A DNA stretch of 64,000 bases from Pollenia angustigena (Eukaryota > Arthropoda > Insecta > Diptera > Polleniidae). The notes under the pieces were generated by a model. The model saw only the letters and a program-made list of their open reading frames with translations. It had not been told where the DNA came from and made no database searches. Below, piece by piece: positions 1-11,454 of this stretch. The translations under genes were made by a program, and so were the position numbers. Position 1 is the stretch's first letter, and each line of letters opens with the position of its first letter. Location: positions 253,359,127 through 253,423,126 of the forward strand of contig OV884056.1 of assembly GCA_930367215.1 (NCBI GenBank), in the 5' to 3' direction.

Positions 1-319
1 AATTGCTTGAAGCTGTTTAATTCAGTTAACATTGAGGCCAGTTAAAAAAGCCTGTACGTGAAAAGATGCCTTAGCCAAATATGTCCCTTACCAAAGCCGT
101 TGAGGCCGGATGGTTTTACACAGCTTTTACAATAGCGTCAGGAATGCACAAGCTTTGGCTGAAGCTTTTCCCCGTACCCAAAAGAGGGCTAAATCCCTCA
201 TCGCCGACATGCACGATGTGGGAAAGCAATGGGTAATTGGTATGCTTTGTACATTTTGGATTATGTAGTTATTCACATTAAATTCCACAAATCTTGCTAT
301 AACCGGCTATTTCGAATCT
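1..319. other. Unassigned sequence with weak repeat similarity
   Basis: No gene is recognised. Positions about 30-115 resemble 52240-52310: both hold a GGCCAGTT-like start followed about 40 bases later by AATATGTCCCTTA and a GCC-rich end. This suggests two diverged copies of one dispersed repeat. The open frame at 229-480 runs into the repeat that follows and has no protein-like features. Confidence 0.3.
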
Positions 320-1065
320 TATATACCCCTCACCATTGTGGGACAGAACAGAAATTTATAAAAATGCTCAAATTTTGTCGGGTGTTACATATTGATAACC
401 AAGGTGCTTGTACCTTATTCGGAAACTATGGCTCCTGGCGTCCTCGAGATATATTAACCTGCAGTTTTTTTGTACGGTAAGTGCCACGCTGACTTCTCCA
501 ATCGCGCTCATATTTAGAGAGGTTGTGTAATAATAACCCAGCCATGTGAACGAAATTTTGAAAAATTTTTTCTAACCGTTCTTGAGATATAGAAAAAAAA
601 ACAATTATGTGACCACTTCTCCAATCCCGCCCACATTATGCGGAATGCTGTGCATTGATAACCAAAATGCTTCTAGCTAATTTGGAAGCTTTGGCTCTTG
701 CCTTTCTCCAGATAGAAAAAATAAATAAAAACAACAACAACGGATTTTTGGATAAAATTAAAGGCAGTCGTGGGGTTTCGCTCATATCTCAGTCATTTAT
801 GAAATGGTATGGCTGAATATCCTTATAAATATATAATAACCTTATCCCCATCAATTTTGGGGTCTTCGGAAAACCCATTTCAACAGACAGACAGACAGAC
901 AGACAGACATACAGACAGACAGACGCTCAGAGAGACATTGAAAAATCATCTTTGCTACTTATAAGAACCCAGAATATATATACTTTTTTGAATTCACACA
1001 TGGAAATACGAACTTATATAGGTATATCCTTTTACCTTCGCTGAAGGATATTATAAAAAAAAACA
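320..1065 (-). repeat. DINE-1/mini-me-like repeat copy
   Basis: A GACA microsatellite (about 880-930) is followed by a segment resembling the AGAATATATATACTTT part of the other DINE copies. The right end holds a small inverted repeat (ATATCCTT/AAGGATAT) and an A-run. Upstream, two diverged units of about 265 bp share GATAACCAA...TGCTT...GGCTC (383-447 and 649-712). The order microsatellite, then TATA stretch, then terminal hairpin matches antisense DINE/mini-me elements. The exact left border is not visible. Confidence 0.5.
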
Positions 1066-2729
1066 AAGTATGACCTTTTTAAAAATAACCCAAAAATAAA
1101 GAACAAATATGACCGCACTTCAGTCGCGTAGCTTTACATATTATAATGCAATAAATTATGAAAAAGAAAAAATTTTGCTATCTTTTATATTTAATTTTCT
1201 CTTTTCAAACACAAAAGTTAACAAAAAATATATTAAAACAACAAAAAAAAAAAAAAAAAAAATATCAATTTAAAAAGAAGTTTGTAAAATTTTTTTCATT
1301 ACTTCCACATGAAACTCATTAAGCTAATAATTGACATCCGTTTCCGTTTTTTGACTGGGTTCCTTCCTCTCTCTTACCCTACACACGCTTTCTTCTATTT
1401 TTATTTCGCTTTGTCTCGCTTTCTAGAGTTAGTATTTTGGATACGTAATATGAATGTATAAGTATGTGTTTAACTATGTAAAAATGTTTAAAAGTATATT
1501 TTTCAATATTTTACCAATTTTTTTTTTGTTGTTGCAGTTTTTTATTTCTTGGTCGTTTTATTTTTTTCATTATTGTTTTTTGTTCGCTTTTCATTCAAGT
1601 CAATTTTTATCCTTTTATATCGTTGAAAGTACGTGTCACGTCATCAGTCAACTTCAAGTCTTAAGTAGAACGTATGTACTACATGAACTACCAACGCCAC
1701 CACTAAACACTCATACACACAAGACAAAACTTTATGTGTATCAAAATAAATTTTTTCACATCATTTCATTTTGCTCCTTTTTGTATATATTTGGAGGGTA
1801 AAATTCAAAGAAAGCGTATAAATAAAAGAAGACGAAAAAGAAAATTGTAAGAGTATGGGTAGCAACATGTGTGTGTGTGTTTTTGTGTGAGACAGCCACC
1901 ACAGTTAATTATTTTACATTAAATTAAATAATGATACACTTTTGCAGACCTTCTGTCGAACTGAAGAAATTTAAACAGCAGAGAACTGGCGCTTTTCAAC
2001 CAAATGAAGAGTTATGTAAGTGGTATGTAAAAGTATGAAAAGGAAAAAAGCCGAAAACGTGACATAATTTACATATTATATTACAGTCAGTTTTAAAAAC
2101 CCCCTTTCTTGTCTTTGCAATTTTATTTTTCTTCCATTTCATCGTAAGCCTTCTTTAAGTATTTTTATTTCAATTTTATATTTATTTTCATATGAAAGTG
2201 TGTGTGAAAGTTTTTCTTTATAAACTGTTATATGCTCGTACGCTTTTATTTATGTACATATATTTAGGTTTAAAACTTACACAAACTTGCACAATTGCAT
2301 CTGTATGTATTTTGATGTTTACACACATACATATACATACATTAATTGATACAAAGAACAACACAGCATTGTGTTCTGCATTTATATTATTATTTTGGTT
2401 TAATTAAGGGTTGACACAAAAACAAAAAAAAAAAAAAAAACAAAACGGCAATAACTTTATAAATTAAGGAAACACTCAATATGTATTTGGTTTTTATCAG
2501 TGTACATTTCATAAAATGTATATGTATGGTTTTCTGGTAATTTACAATGAAGCATTTTAATTAAGTAGAATGATAGATATGTATATAAACAAAATCATAT
2601 AAGCTGAAGGTCTATGAAAAGCTTTACCGTGTACATTTTTATTAGTGTATATCTCAGCGGCTTATCGGTGCATTCCGCCACTAATTGATAAAAGTTTTTA
2701 CAACAGAAATATTATTTTTTTAGCGAAGA
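1066..2729. other. AT-rich sequence, no gene recognised
   Basis: Long A and T runs, a short GT microsatellite near 1868-1880 and CATA-rich patches near 2330. The open frames at 1454-1801 and 2192-2407 are rich in F, Y, L and I, as expected from T-rich DNA, and show no domain. I see no splice-bounded exon. Confidence 0.5.
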
Positions 2730-2822
2730 TGTTTTAAATAATTGTTGTTTTCGGTTGATTCGTTCGAAAGTGAGCGTAAACAGGCAAAAAGACACACAGC
2801 CATACATACATACATACATTCA
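2730..2822 (-). repeat. Left remnant of a DINE-like repeat split by the LINE
   Basis: CGAAAGTGAGCGT followed by a degenerate GACA/CATA microsatellite matches the corresponding part of the full DINE near 62970-63020. The matching downstream part (GGACATAGCTAAAT, then TTTAAAATTA) reappears at 8168-8205, beyond the LINE. This implies that the LINE entered the microsatellite of this repeat. Confidence 0.5.
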
Positions 2823-3042
2823 TAAATACCACCGCAAGGGTATCCTCAGGCGAAGATAACGGGGAGAAATGCCCCCGAGGACCCTAGTTTTGGCAGGTAT
2901 GGAGAGCGTACTTAAAATGGTACTTGTGCTCGGGGAAGTCCTGTGACAGGGCGAGCGGATACCGCACTTAAATATGTTTCCTACCACAAGGGTACCCTCT
3001 AGAGAGGTGTAGTTAGGAGCATGACACCTCCGTGGTCACTTT

Positions 3043-3320
3043 CCGCCAAATGGCATTAAGATCGAGCCCAGTAAGGTCTTAATTATGGTATCACTGGAAA
3101 ATGGATTGGACATGGTCATAACCCCGGTAGAACTCCGCCGAAAGGCATTAGAATCAAGCCCAGTACGATTCTAATTATGTTATTTCTGGAAAAATGAATA
3201 TGGTATTGACACACTCCCGATATCGCCCCCGCCGAAAAGCATTAGGATAAAGCCCAGTACCGTCCTACTGATGGTATTCCTGGACACTGTTCCGGATTTT
3301 GACGCACTCTGGGCTGACAG
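3043..3320 (+). repeat. Three tandem ~93-bp units in the LINE 5' leader
   Basis: Units start at about 3043, 3135 and 3229 (spacing 92 and 94). Each opens with CCGCC(A/G)AA, then GCATTA, an 8-base arm, a GAGCCCAGTAA or AAGCCCAGTAC loop, the complementary arm and a GGTAT...CTGGA segment. The arms pair as a hairpin in every unit although their bases differ. The array lies just upstream of ORF1. Confidence 0.8.
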
Positions 3321-3639
3321 CTGTGACATTCTATGACTACGGTAGGTGGAAGTGGAATTCCACCGAAATAGCTCATGGGCTAATGTCGCCACTGCCTCCG
3401 TCTTGTTAAAACGTAGCGAGTCTCGGAGTACGTTCGTCGTTATGTCACCATTAAGTTGGTGGTGTAGGTTCAGATGGAAGTTCCTGATTAGCACGGATCT
3501 GGCACTGACATATGTTCCCATAAGGATCTTATGTCAACCCTCGCATGGCCTCCCTGCAAGCATAACAACCATGGGATCAATACGTGACTACACTCTCAGA
3601 CGGCGATAGCGGCTTCGAGTTGGGACCCAACAAGAAAAA

Positions 3640-5091
3640 ATGATGAGCAACAACAACAAAAACAACAGCAACAACGATAACAAAATACAAAAAAATGAAA
3701 AAAATATGAAAATAACCGAAGACAATACGGGCGTAGTGAAAATTGTCAACTCATTTGGGAGGAATTCATTACTGCAAAGATCACCCTCAACTCCTTTCAA
3801 AACCCCACTGGGAAAGAGAAATGATAAACCACAGAGTAGTGGTTCTACGAACGCAACTCCCGATGTCAATGAAATGACACAGGGAACCGTGCGTACCAAA
3901 CAAGTCAGGCAGGGCCTTACGGTAAACACGAGACCAACTATCCTGCAAACCGATAAGGAGAAACTAAAACAGGCGGAGGATAGAGCTTTCACTGAGCTTG
4001 GAAAGAGACTGTCCACCATAAACGGCGTAGTGTCTAATGCAAAGAATATTCACAAGATTATACGTGATAATCCTGATTGTATCTATGTATTGTACCAGGA
4101 ACTGAAGGAACAAAGGGAGGTTATACGCACCTACCCAGCATCGGAAGGAGGAAGCGACCAAAAGGTCGACAAAAGAATGGTGGATCCCAAGTCACCGATA
4201 CAAGACGCAAAGAGGAAAAGCGCTAAAACGGCAGCAACAATCTCAGATCTGGAAACGCCCAAGTTGATAAAAAACCCCGGAGAGATGTACACCCTGGATC
4301 CCCAGGGGGTTACAAACGAGTGGGAAGTGGTGAGACACCCAAAGGAAAAAAGGAAGAAACAAAATAAAGGCAAACAAAACGAGTCCTTAGAGATAAGGGC
4401 GAAGCCATAGCTATCAAAACTAGCTCTACAACATCATATGCAGATGTCATTAAAGAAATGAAAAGGAAAATTGACTCCACTGCAAGTGCAGTCGAGATTA
4501 AGGGTATAAGAAGAACCTGGGCTGGAGAGCTCCTCGTAAAATTTGATAAAGGCGAAGGACAGGCCGAAAAACTTAAGAATGCCATAGGTGATACGTTTGG
4601 CGATGACGTGAAAATAAGGTCAGTTGCCAAAAATCATACAATAGACATAAGAGATCTAGATGAGTCTACTGAAGTCGATGACCTCATAAATGCTCTCATG
4701 GTGGCGACAAATAGTGATGTGCCAACATCATTTAAAGTCATGAATGTAAGGGATTCCTTTGGTGGTACTAAACTAAGCGCTAGTGCAGTTATCCGAACAT
4801 CTCGCTGCACCCCTCCTACGCGCGGGAAGAATTAAGGTAGGATGGGTTAGAACTAAAACTAAGCCCAAACAGTGCTATAGGTGCATGGACCGGGGCCATA
4901 TTGCCAGCCAGTGTAAAGGCGTAGACAGAGGAAAAATATGCAGGAAATGTTGTACACCCGGTTATAAGTCGAGGGAATATACTGCAGAATCCAATTGTGT
5001 AATATGCCAAGAAGCTGGTCTAACAAATACCCAACATCTCATTGGTAGTGCAGAATGCGTAAGCAATAGGAGACGTCAAATATTTCAATGA
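3640..5091 (+). pseudogene. LINE ORF1 (gag-like, zinc-knuckle RNA-binding protein), frameshifted
   Basis: Three pieces in two frames cover one gag-like protein: 3640-4410, about 4411-4835 and 4783-5091. The N-terminal part is N/K-rich and polar. The middle piece resembles the folded gag region (ADVIKEMKRK..., then GIRRTWAGELLVKF). The last piece has CX2CX4HX4C (CYRCMDRGHIASQC) followed by two degenerate knuckles, CRKCC...Y and CVICQEAG...H...C. R1-clade ORF1 proteins usually carry three such knuckles and coat the element RNA. At least two frameshifts separate the pieces. The ATG at 3640 is the first plausible start after the leader. Its stop at 5089-5091 overlaps the ORF2 ATG (5088-5090), which suggests coupled translation in the active ancestor. 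Confidence 0.8.
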
Positions 5092-7856
5092 CTCTAAAAT
5101 TCTTACAGATTAACCTAGGAAGGTAGAAAGAAGCACAAGACCTAATGATGCAAAAGGCATCGGAAGATAACAGGGATATACTGCTGATAAATGAACAGTA
5201 TAGGAAACCACCGTTATAAGTCTGGTATGAGGACACTGGTCATCGGGCAGCAAAAATTATCAGAAACCCCAAACTAGCAATAAATTAAGTGGACGAAAGC
5301 AATCCATGTTTTGTGTATGCAACAATTGGTAGGATAAGGATATATAGTTGTTATTTTTCACCAAGTATGGAGTATAAGCCGTTTGTGGCGGCCATCCCAA
5401 GCCTCGAGGCCTTAGAGGCTCAGGACACAAGGTCATCATTGGGGGTGATTTCAATAGTAAGTCTCCAGAATGGAACTCAGCAAGCCTCGACAAAAAAGGA
5501 ATCTCTGTTAGCAAAACTATAGCCAGCCTTAACCTGACAATCTTTAATGTTGGCGATAAACTCACTTTCCGAAGGGTAACAGGTGGGAGCATAATTGACA
5601 TAACGTTTGGAACGAGTGACCTATGCAATGTTAATATGAGCTGAATGGTTTTAGAGGATATCACCTTAAGTGACCATCAGTACATTTCATTCAAGATTGG
5701 AAATGGCACGACTGTGACAACGACTAAGACTGCCTTGCCAAGGTGGAACATCAGAAAACTGAATAAAAAAAAAACTCACGGAGTACATAACCCAAGCCAG
5801 AGATAGAAATCTGCACTCTCCAGTCAACAATTCAAGTGTGGACAGTACAGCTAAAGCTCTTACAAAGTCAATAACAAAGGTTTGTAACGTGGGAATGCTC
5901 AAAACTAAAGCGTATAAGAACAAATAACCCGTCTACTGGTGGAAAGACGAAATCAGGGAGCTAAGGTGCAAATGTCTTGCTGCACGACGTGCATCAACCA
6001 GAAACCATGGAGATCTAACCCTTTTGTATGAATACAAAAGATCACGTACGTTGCTAAGATGTGCCATAAAAGAAAGCAATAGTAAGTGCTGGAAAGATCT
6101 ATGCAAGGAAATAGATGACGACGCGTGGGGTAAACCATATAAAAAAACCATGAAGAAATTGGGAGGAGCAAAACCAATCCCCGGATTAAACAGCCAACAT
6201 GGGCGAAAACATTAGTAGAGGCGCTGTTCCCCTTGGACGTAGATGCACTAGGGCGCAAATCTAGACTACAAATGGATGCTTTCACTCCGCTGAGTATACC
6301 CGAGGTAAAAATTGCTTGTAAGAATCTCAAAAATAACTAAAGTCCTGGACGTGAAGGTAACCCAAACGAGGTTATACAGGTAGTAGGAGAAATATGGCCC
6401 TAACTTATTACCAATACGTTTAATAAGTGCATTGAAACGGGGGTTTTCCTGAAAAATGGAAAATACAGAAACTGGTGTTGTTAAAAAAGGGAGATAAACC
6501 TCTAAATGAACCTGGTTCATACCGACGTCTATGTATACTGGATTCAATGCTGGATAGTGTACTGCTACAAAAACTGATAGAATGCGTGCAAAACCTCGGT
6601 GGATTATCGCAGATGCAATATGGTTTCCGAAAGGGAAAGAGCACAATAGATGCACTCCGTGAAGTGGTGAAAATAACCACACGGGTCAAATTGGCAAAGA
6701 AATATTGTGTTATAATAACACTTGATATCAGAAATGCCTTTAACACTGCAAAATGGCAATGAATATTAGACGCTCTCAGGAGCAAGGGTGGGCACTGTCA
6801 CCAACATAATTGCGGACTATCTGGACAACAGAATCCTATTATATGAGACAGAAAGTGGTATGAAAGAATATCGTATCACTGCAGGGGTACCACAGGGATC
6901 CGTGCTGGGCTCTTTCTTGTGGAACATAATGTATAATGGTCTATTGAACATGAGACTACAAGTGCGAAAATAATAGGGTACGCGGATAATAACAAACGAC
7001 AGCCTTATTCGCTGTAGCAGATGGTTAAAGACAAATGGATTGGAAGTAGTAGTGGCAAAAACTGAGGCAATCCTGGTAACGAATATAAGAGCATTTGAAC
7101 CACCAAAGATCTTCCTAGAAGGCAGTGAAATACACTTTCAAAGGAGTCTACGTTATCTTGGTGTAAAACTTGACGATAGACTTAATTTCGGTCAACACGT
7201 ACTAATGATACGAAAAAAATCCGTGCAAACGGCAACGTCACTGGCAAGGATAATGCGAAATTGTGAAAGTCCTAAGCCATACATAAGAAGGCTTATAAAT
7301 AGTGTAATACTCTCCCAGCTACTTTACGCTGGCCCGATATTTGCCACGTCGATGAGCATAAAGGAAAGAATAAGGGAAATGCAGAAGCCACAGAGACTAA
7401 GTGCACTTAGAATAATATCGGCATACCGTACGGTGCCTACAAGTGCAGCAATAGTTCTTGCGGAACTACCTCCAATAGACTTACTAGTTTTAGAAAAGAA
7501 TGTGATTTATAAGGAGACAAAACGTATTAAATGTGAACCATGCAGCTTGATGGAAGAAAAACAAAAAATTCTCGAAAAAAAGGAAAATGCAAGAAGAACC
7601 CTAATAACAAAATGGCAAGATCGTTGGAATATGGAGGAAAATGGGAGATGGACATATAAACAAATCCCTGATATTGGAGTGTGGATAGAGAGAAGACATG
7701 GTAGCATGGGATACTTTCTCACACAGGTGATGACTAATCATGGTAGTTTTAACGGGTACCTGCATAGATTTAAGCTTCGGTATGCTGGCAACTGTGAGAC
7801 AAGTGTGACTCTCGTGGAAGATCCAAAGCACATGTTTTTTGAATGTGAGAGATGAT
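5088..7856 (+). pseudogene. LINE ORF2 (endonuclease and reverse transcriptase), broken
   Basis: The endonuclease begins LKFLQIN near 5091. It has GGDFNSKSPEW near 5440 and a SDHQYI motif near 5670, both typical of apurinic-type LINE endonucleases. The reverse transcriptase follows: YRRLCILDSMLDS (about 6520), YGFRKGKS (about 6618), the motif-A region ITLDIRNAFN (about 6715) and AGVPQGSVLG (about 6882). The catalytic box near 6975 reads GYADN rather than YADD, and the next 40-50 residues are missing. A long open piece at 7040-7855 covers the thumb and C-terminal region (SLRYLGVKLDDRL...), ending near an H...C finger. Stops and frameshifts occur throughout the endonuclease and at 6760, 6790 and 6970. 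The protein would cut target DNA and reverse-transcribe element RNA. This copy cannot do either. Confidence 0.85.
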
Positions 7857-8152
7857 TAGAGAACTGTATGATGAACTGGAGACAATTTTGACACCGAAAA
7901 ATATGGTGAATAAAATTTTGGAGTCTGAGAAAGTGTGGATGTGCTGTGAACGTTTCATAAACTCCATAATGAAGATGCGCTGTACGAATGCTCCAAACCT
8001 CCTACCCTTGTGATAGGAAGGAGGATGTAGGACTCGTACAAAGAAAAAATCCCCATCCTGATGAAATTCTGACGTAGTTCCGGGGGCGAGTTGGTGGAGC
8101 TATCGTAGGGCCACTATTTATATTTATATCATTACGTCCAATAAAAAAAAAA

Positions 8153-8215
8153 CATACATACAGACTCATGGACATAGCTAAATTCCGTTAATTTAAAATT
8201 AAGAAAATACAGTGG
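8153..8215 (-). repeat. Right remnant of the DINE-like repeat split by the LINE
   Basis: After the LINE A-tail the sequence resumes as CATACATACAG, GGACATAGCTAAAT and TTTAAAATTA. This parallels the GGACATGGCTAAATCG...TTAAAATTA segment of the DINE near 63018-63040. It completes the repeat begun at 2730. Confidence 0.45.
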
Positions 8216-9194
8216 TGTCTCGGTCTAGGTAAATCCACTACTAAAAAATATATGTATATATGTAACAATCATTTAAAAGCTTAATTTATATCATATCGTA
8301 TTGCTAGTAAATGGATTTTTTCAATTTATATTCATGCAAACAAGTAAGAGTGCAAAATAAGACTGTGCCCTCCACAGACAGTTAGAATATTTCACGCGAT
8401 CTATACATTGTAAATCAATCTTTATAAACACGGACGTCTGTATGAAAATTCGTTGCGTCTTAAGCCTACATATGGTAAAGTATTGACCGACAATCAGAAC
8501 TCCATATTTTAAGTCATATACACAGAAAACACAAAAACACTCGGGATATATTAAGTTGTTTATATTTACTTTAAGTTCTAGGCGTAATCAAAAATTCAAG
8601 TATGAATAACACTGAAACGTACACAAAACAATTCTTAATGGGATGACTTTCGAAAATCAATCCCGGAATTTCTTAAAAATAAGTAAAAACTTCTTAAATC
8701 AAGTAAAAAAAAGATTTAACTTATCGTTGGTAGTGCCACTCTAAGAGTGAAATTACAAAGTGAGGGTTTCAATCCCATATAAATTTTTGGTCTCATCTCT
8801 CATCATTGGATTCTTTTATGAGTACATACGCGTGTGTTTTTTAAAGTTTGTTGTAGAAATTACAACAACACCACACAAGTTGGGAAACACGATTTGCTTC
8901 TTGTGGGTAAAAACGACAAAAACAACAGAACAAGACGAAAAACATAATTTTCATGTTTAAAAAGTAAAATTTAACTCTTGCTTCTAATTTAGTTTATATT
9001 TTTAGTTAAATATGTACATAAGATTTGTAAAGCAAAAACCATATCGTGCATGATGTTGGTGTTATATCATTCTGTAAGGTGGTAAATGGTAAAGTAAATC
9101 AATCATCTTAATATCCTCTTTCTTATTTCTTTTTTGGTTTTTTTTATGCATGAATTTGGGGTTAAATCAACTTTTTAATACTTAAATCAAGCGG
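8216..9194. other. No gene; holds one diverged dispersed repeat
   Basis: From about 8521 (CACAGAAAACACAAAAACACTCGGG) to 8760 the sequence corresponds, in reverse orientation, to about 55180-55400. Shared features are an ATCAATCCCGGAATTTCTT-like stretch and a CTCAGAGTGG-like stretch. This suggests two copies of an unnamed repeat. Nothing else is recognised. Confidence 0.4.
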
Positions 9195-10160
9195 ATTTTA
9201 AGGCTTTAAAACTGTGACATACCAAATTTTACTACCATCAAATCATTTGCTAAGGTTTTAGGCGTACTAAGCTGTTTTCCTAGAGTAGGCTTTATATAGG
9301 GCCTATGGTAAATTCCCGAAATTTTACAGTGTGATTTTTAGTCATATAAAACTGTGACGTGCAAATTTTATTACAGTAGCACTATTTCTTACGGTTTAAG
9401 GCTTGCTAAATTTTTTTCCGAGAGTGGGCTTTATATGGGGCTTATTGTAAATTATAGACCGATCTTCCCGTGTAGTGTTCTGTCTTTTGTCGTGCACACA
9501 CGTCGTTACGTTAAGTACGATAAATGTGTCCTAATTACGAAAAAATAAACTAAAATTAAAGTGTCCGTGCAGTTAAAAAAAACAAAAACATAACAAAACA
9601 ATTAATAAACTCAGCAATAAACCAAAACAAAACTGAAATAAAACAAATTGAACAACAAACAAACAAAACCAAAATTACAAACTCACTAATCTACAAAATT
9701 AACAACAAATCTGAATAAAATAATAAACAAACAACCGTTTGAAAACAATACAACAATAACAACATAAAAAAGCAAGCAACGCAATAAACAACAACAACAA
9801 TACAACAAAATAATTCGTCAGTGATTGCCCCTCTTCGACAATGACCAGATCAGGGCTTTTATGGCCCTTTTTATGGCATTGTCTTTTGTGTTCCTTTTTT
9901 AACCTTCCTTTTTATTTTTGTTAGTACGGATGTTCTTGAGTTAATCGTTGTTAAACTGTTTTAACATAGTAGATATCGTGTGATCGTGTTTTCAACAAAC
10001 GGAAGGACAGATGGATATGGCAAAATCAGCTAAATATTACCAATGAACAAGAATATTAAATACTTTACGGAGTCTGAGATGAATAATAAAAAAGTTTCAC
10101 ACGGAATGACATACTTAGTATGTCATCATTCACCACTAGTGGTGGTGAAGGGTTCCAATA
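9195..10160 (-). repeat. DINE type A copy, degenerate, antisense
   Basis: Two units of the type A internal array lie at about 9215-9470, recognised by GCGTACTAAGCTGTTTTCC, TTTATATGGGGC and AAACTGTGACGT. After an A/AAC-rich stretch (9560-9830) comes the other end of the repeat: CGTGTTTTCAACA, a degenerate GACA run, ATGAATAATAAAAAAGTTTCACACGGAATGACA and CCACTAGTGGTGGTGAAGGG. The middle is either lost or replaced by the A-rich tract. Confidence 0.7.
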
Positions 10161-11454
10161 TCGCACAGAAAAAATTATTGGCAATTTTTTTTCATTAATA
10201 GTGATTTTTGAATTTTAAAATAAATTTGATTACGTTCTTAATTGATTGAATTAAAAAAAAATATTTTTTTCAATTAAAATATTACTTGATTTTAAGCTTA
10301 ATTTTAATTATAAGTTTAATTGAATCAATCAACTCGGTGGTTTGAATTGAACACTTTGTTGCTTTCTCCTTGCTTTCCTCCCTCATCAACAGTTTGCGAA
10401 AAATGTTACAAGTGCAACCAACATCTTTATAAATTTATTGTCTTTGCCCTTACATGTACATACACACAGTAAGCGTCGCGTGCAAAAAAAACTATCAACA
10501 AGTAAAAAATGAACTGAAATTTGTTATAGACGAATTACAATTATGACCACCAACAATGTCAATAACGAGCCTACATAAATATGTATATTATGCGTAAAAT
10601 AAAGAATCACCTTGTGGCTGACCACATTGTTGACGGTGGTTATGGTCGCAATCGAAATTTGGTGTTTATTTTCTTTGTTTGTTAATTCTTGAATTATTTT
10701 TGGCTACATTTCATGTTGTGCGTTTAAAGTGAATAGGTAAAAAAAGTACAGCCAAATTACATAACAAAAATAGTTTTTGGTTTTCAATCTTGAATTCCCT
10801 GAAGAATCAGAGTTATTCTACAATTTTATACAAAGTATGTATGAAATTCCTTTGTCGAAAAAATCTTCCAAAATTTGTACAATTAAGCATGAGCTATTAC
10901 AATTAAACAAATAAAACAAGTTAGTTTTAAACCATATTTAAATAAAACATATATTTTAAATATTATTATTTTGCTTCATTTAACCATCAACTGAATTGAT
11001 TTAACAAACAATTAACTATTTGTTTGATTGAATAATTTGCGTAATTGAACTAAGATTGTATTTCAAATACACTGTTTAATTTATTCAATAAAAAATTTAA
11101 TCAATTTAATGCAAAAATTCAATCACTGTTTCAATCAATACAATTATTAATAATAATTTCTGTATTGTTATCAATTACGTTAGTAATTCATTCAATTAAA
11201 ATATTGTTTTATATTTTAATTAATTTGTTAATTCATTCAATTAAAATATTGTTTAATATTAATAATTTTTTCAATTATTTTTGTAATTAAAATGTAAAAA
11301 CTTTTTAATTGGGGAAAAAAATCCTTGTTTTGCAATTTTTGCAAGTTTGAGTAATTGGTATAATCATTTCGGTGATAGGTGCAAAATTAAACAATTTTTT
11401 GCTTGTTTCAATTATTTTGGTGATCAAAACCGTTTTTTACTTTTTTCTGTGCGA
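10161..11454. mobile_element. TIR element with TCGCACAGAAAAAA ends
   Basis: Inverted ends TCGCACAGAAAAAA (10161-10174) and its complement at about 11441-11454 bound 1.29 kb of extremely AT-rich DNA full of ATTAATTT-like motifs. An internal inverted pair near 10540 and 10617 shares ACCACCAACAATGTC. The left end abuts the 5' terminus of a DINE, so it may have inserted there. The CACAGAAAAAA end is shared with the elements at 29073 and 50947. No transposase is seen; it is probably non-autonomous. Confidence 0.6.

Larger units (their letters stand above)
2823..8152 (+). mobile_element. R1-clade (Waldo-like) LINE, near full length but decayed
   Basis: The layout runs from a GC-richer 5' leader through a gag-like ORF1 with zinc knuckles and an ORF2 with endonuclease and reverse transcriptase to a 3' tail of ten As (about 8142-8152). 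The ATGA stop/start overlap between the two ORFs (5088-5091), the order of domains and the C-terminal GSFNGYLHRF/H-C motif fit the R1 clade. The flanks are CATA repeats on both sides (about 2803-2818 and 8152-8161). Waldo members of this clade are known to insert into ACAY repeats, so I call it Waldo-like. Several frameshifts, stops and internal deletions make it inactive. The exact 5' end is uncertain by about 20 bases. The GC content and coding density contrast sharply with the surroundings. Confidence 0.8.

Noticed and set aside
1454..1801. 115-residue hydrophobic frame as a small gene
   Set aside because: Composition follows T-rich sequence; no motif or supporting signals.
3180..4019. Minus-strand frames opposite the LINE leader and ORF1
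   Set aside because: Shadows of the LINE; plus-strand zinc-knuckle coding is clear.
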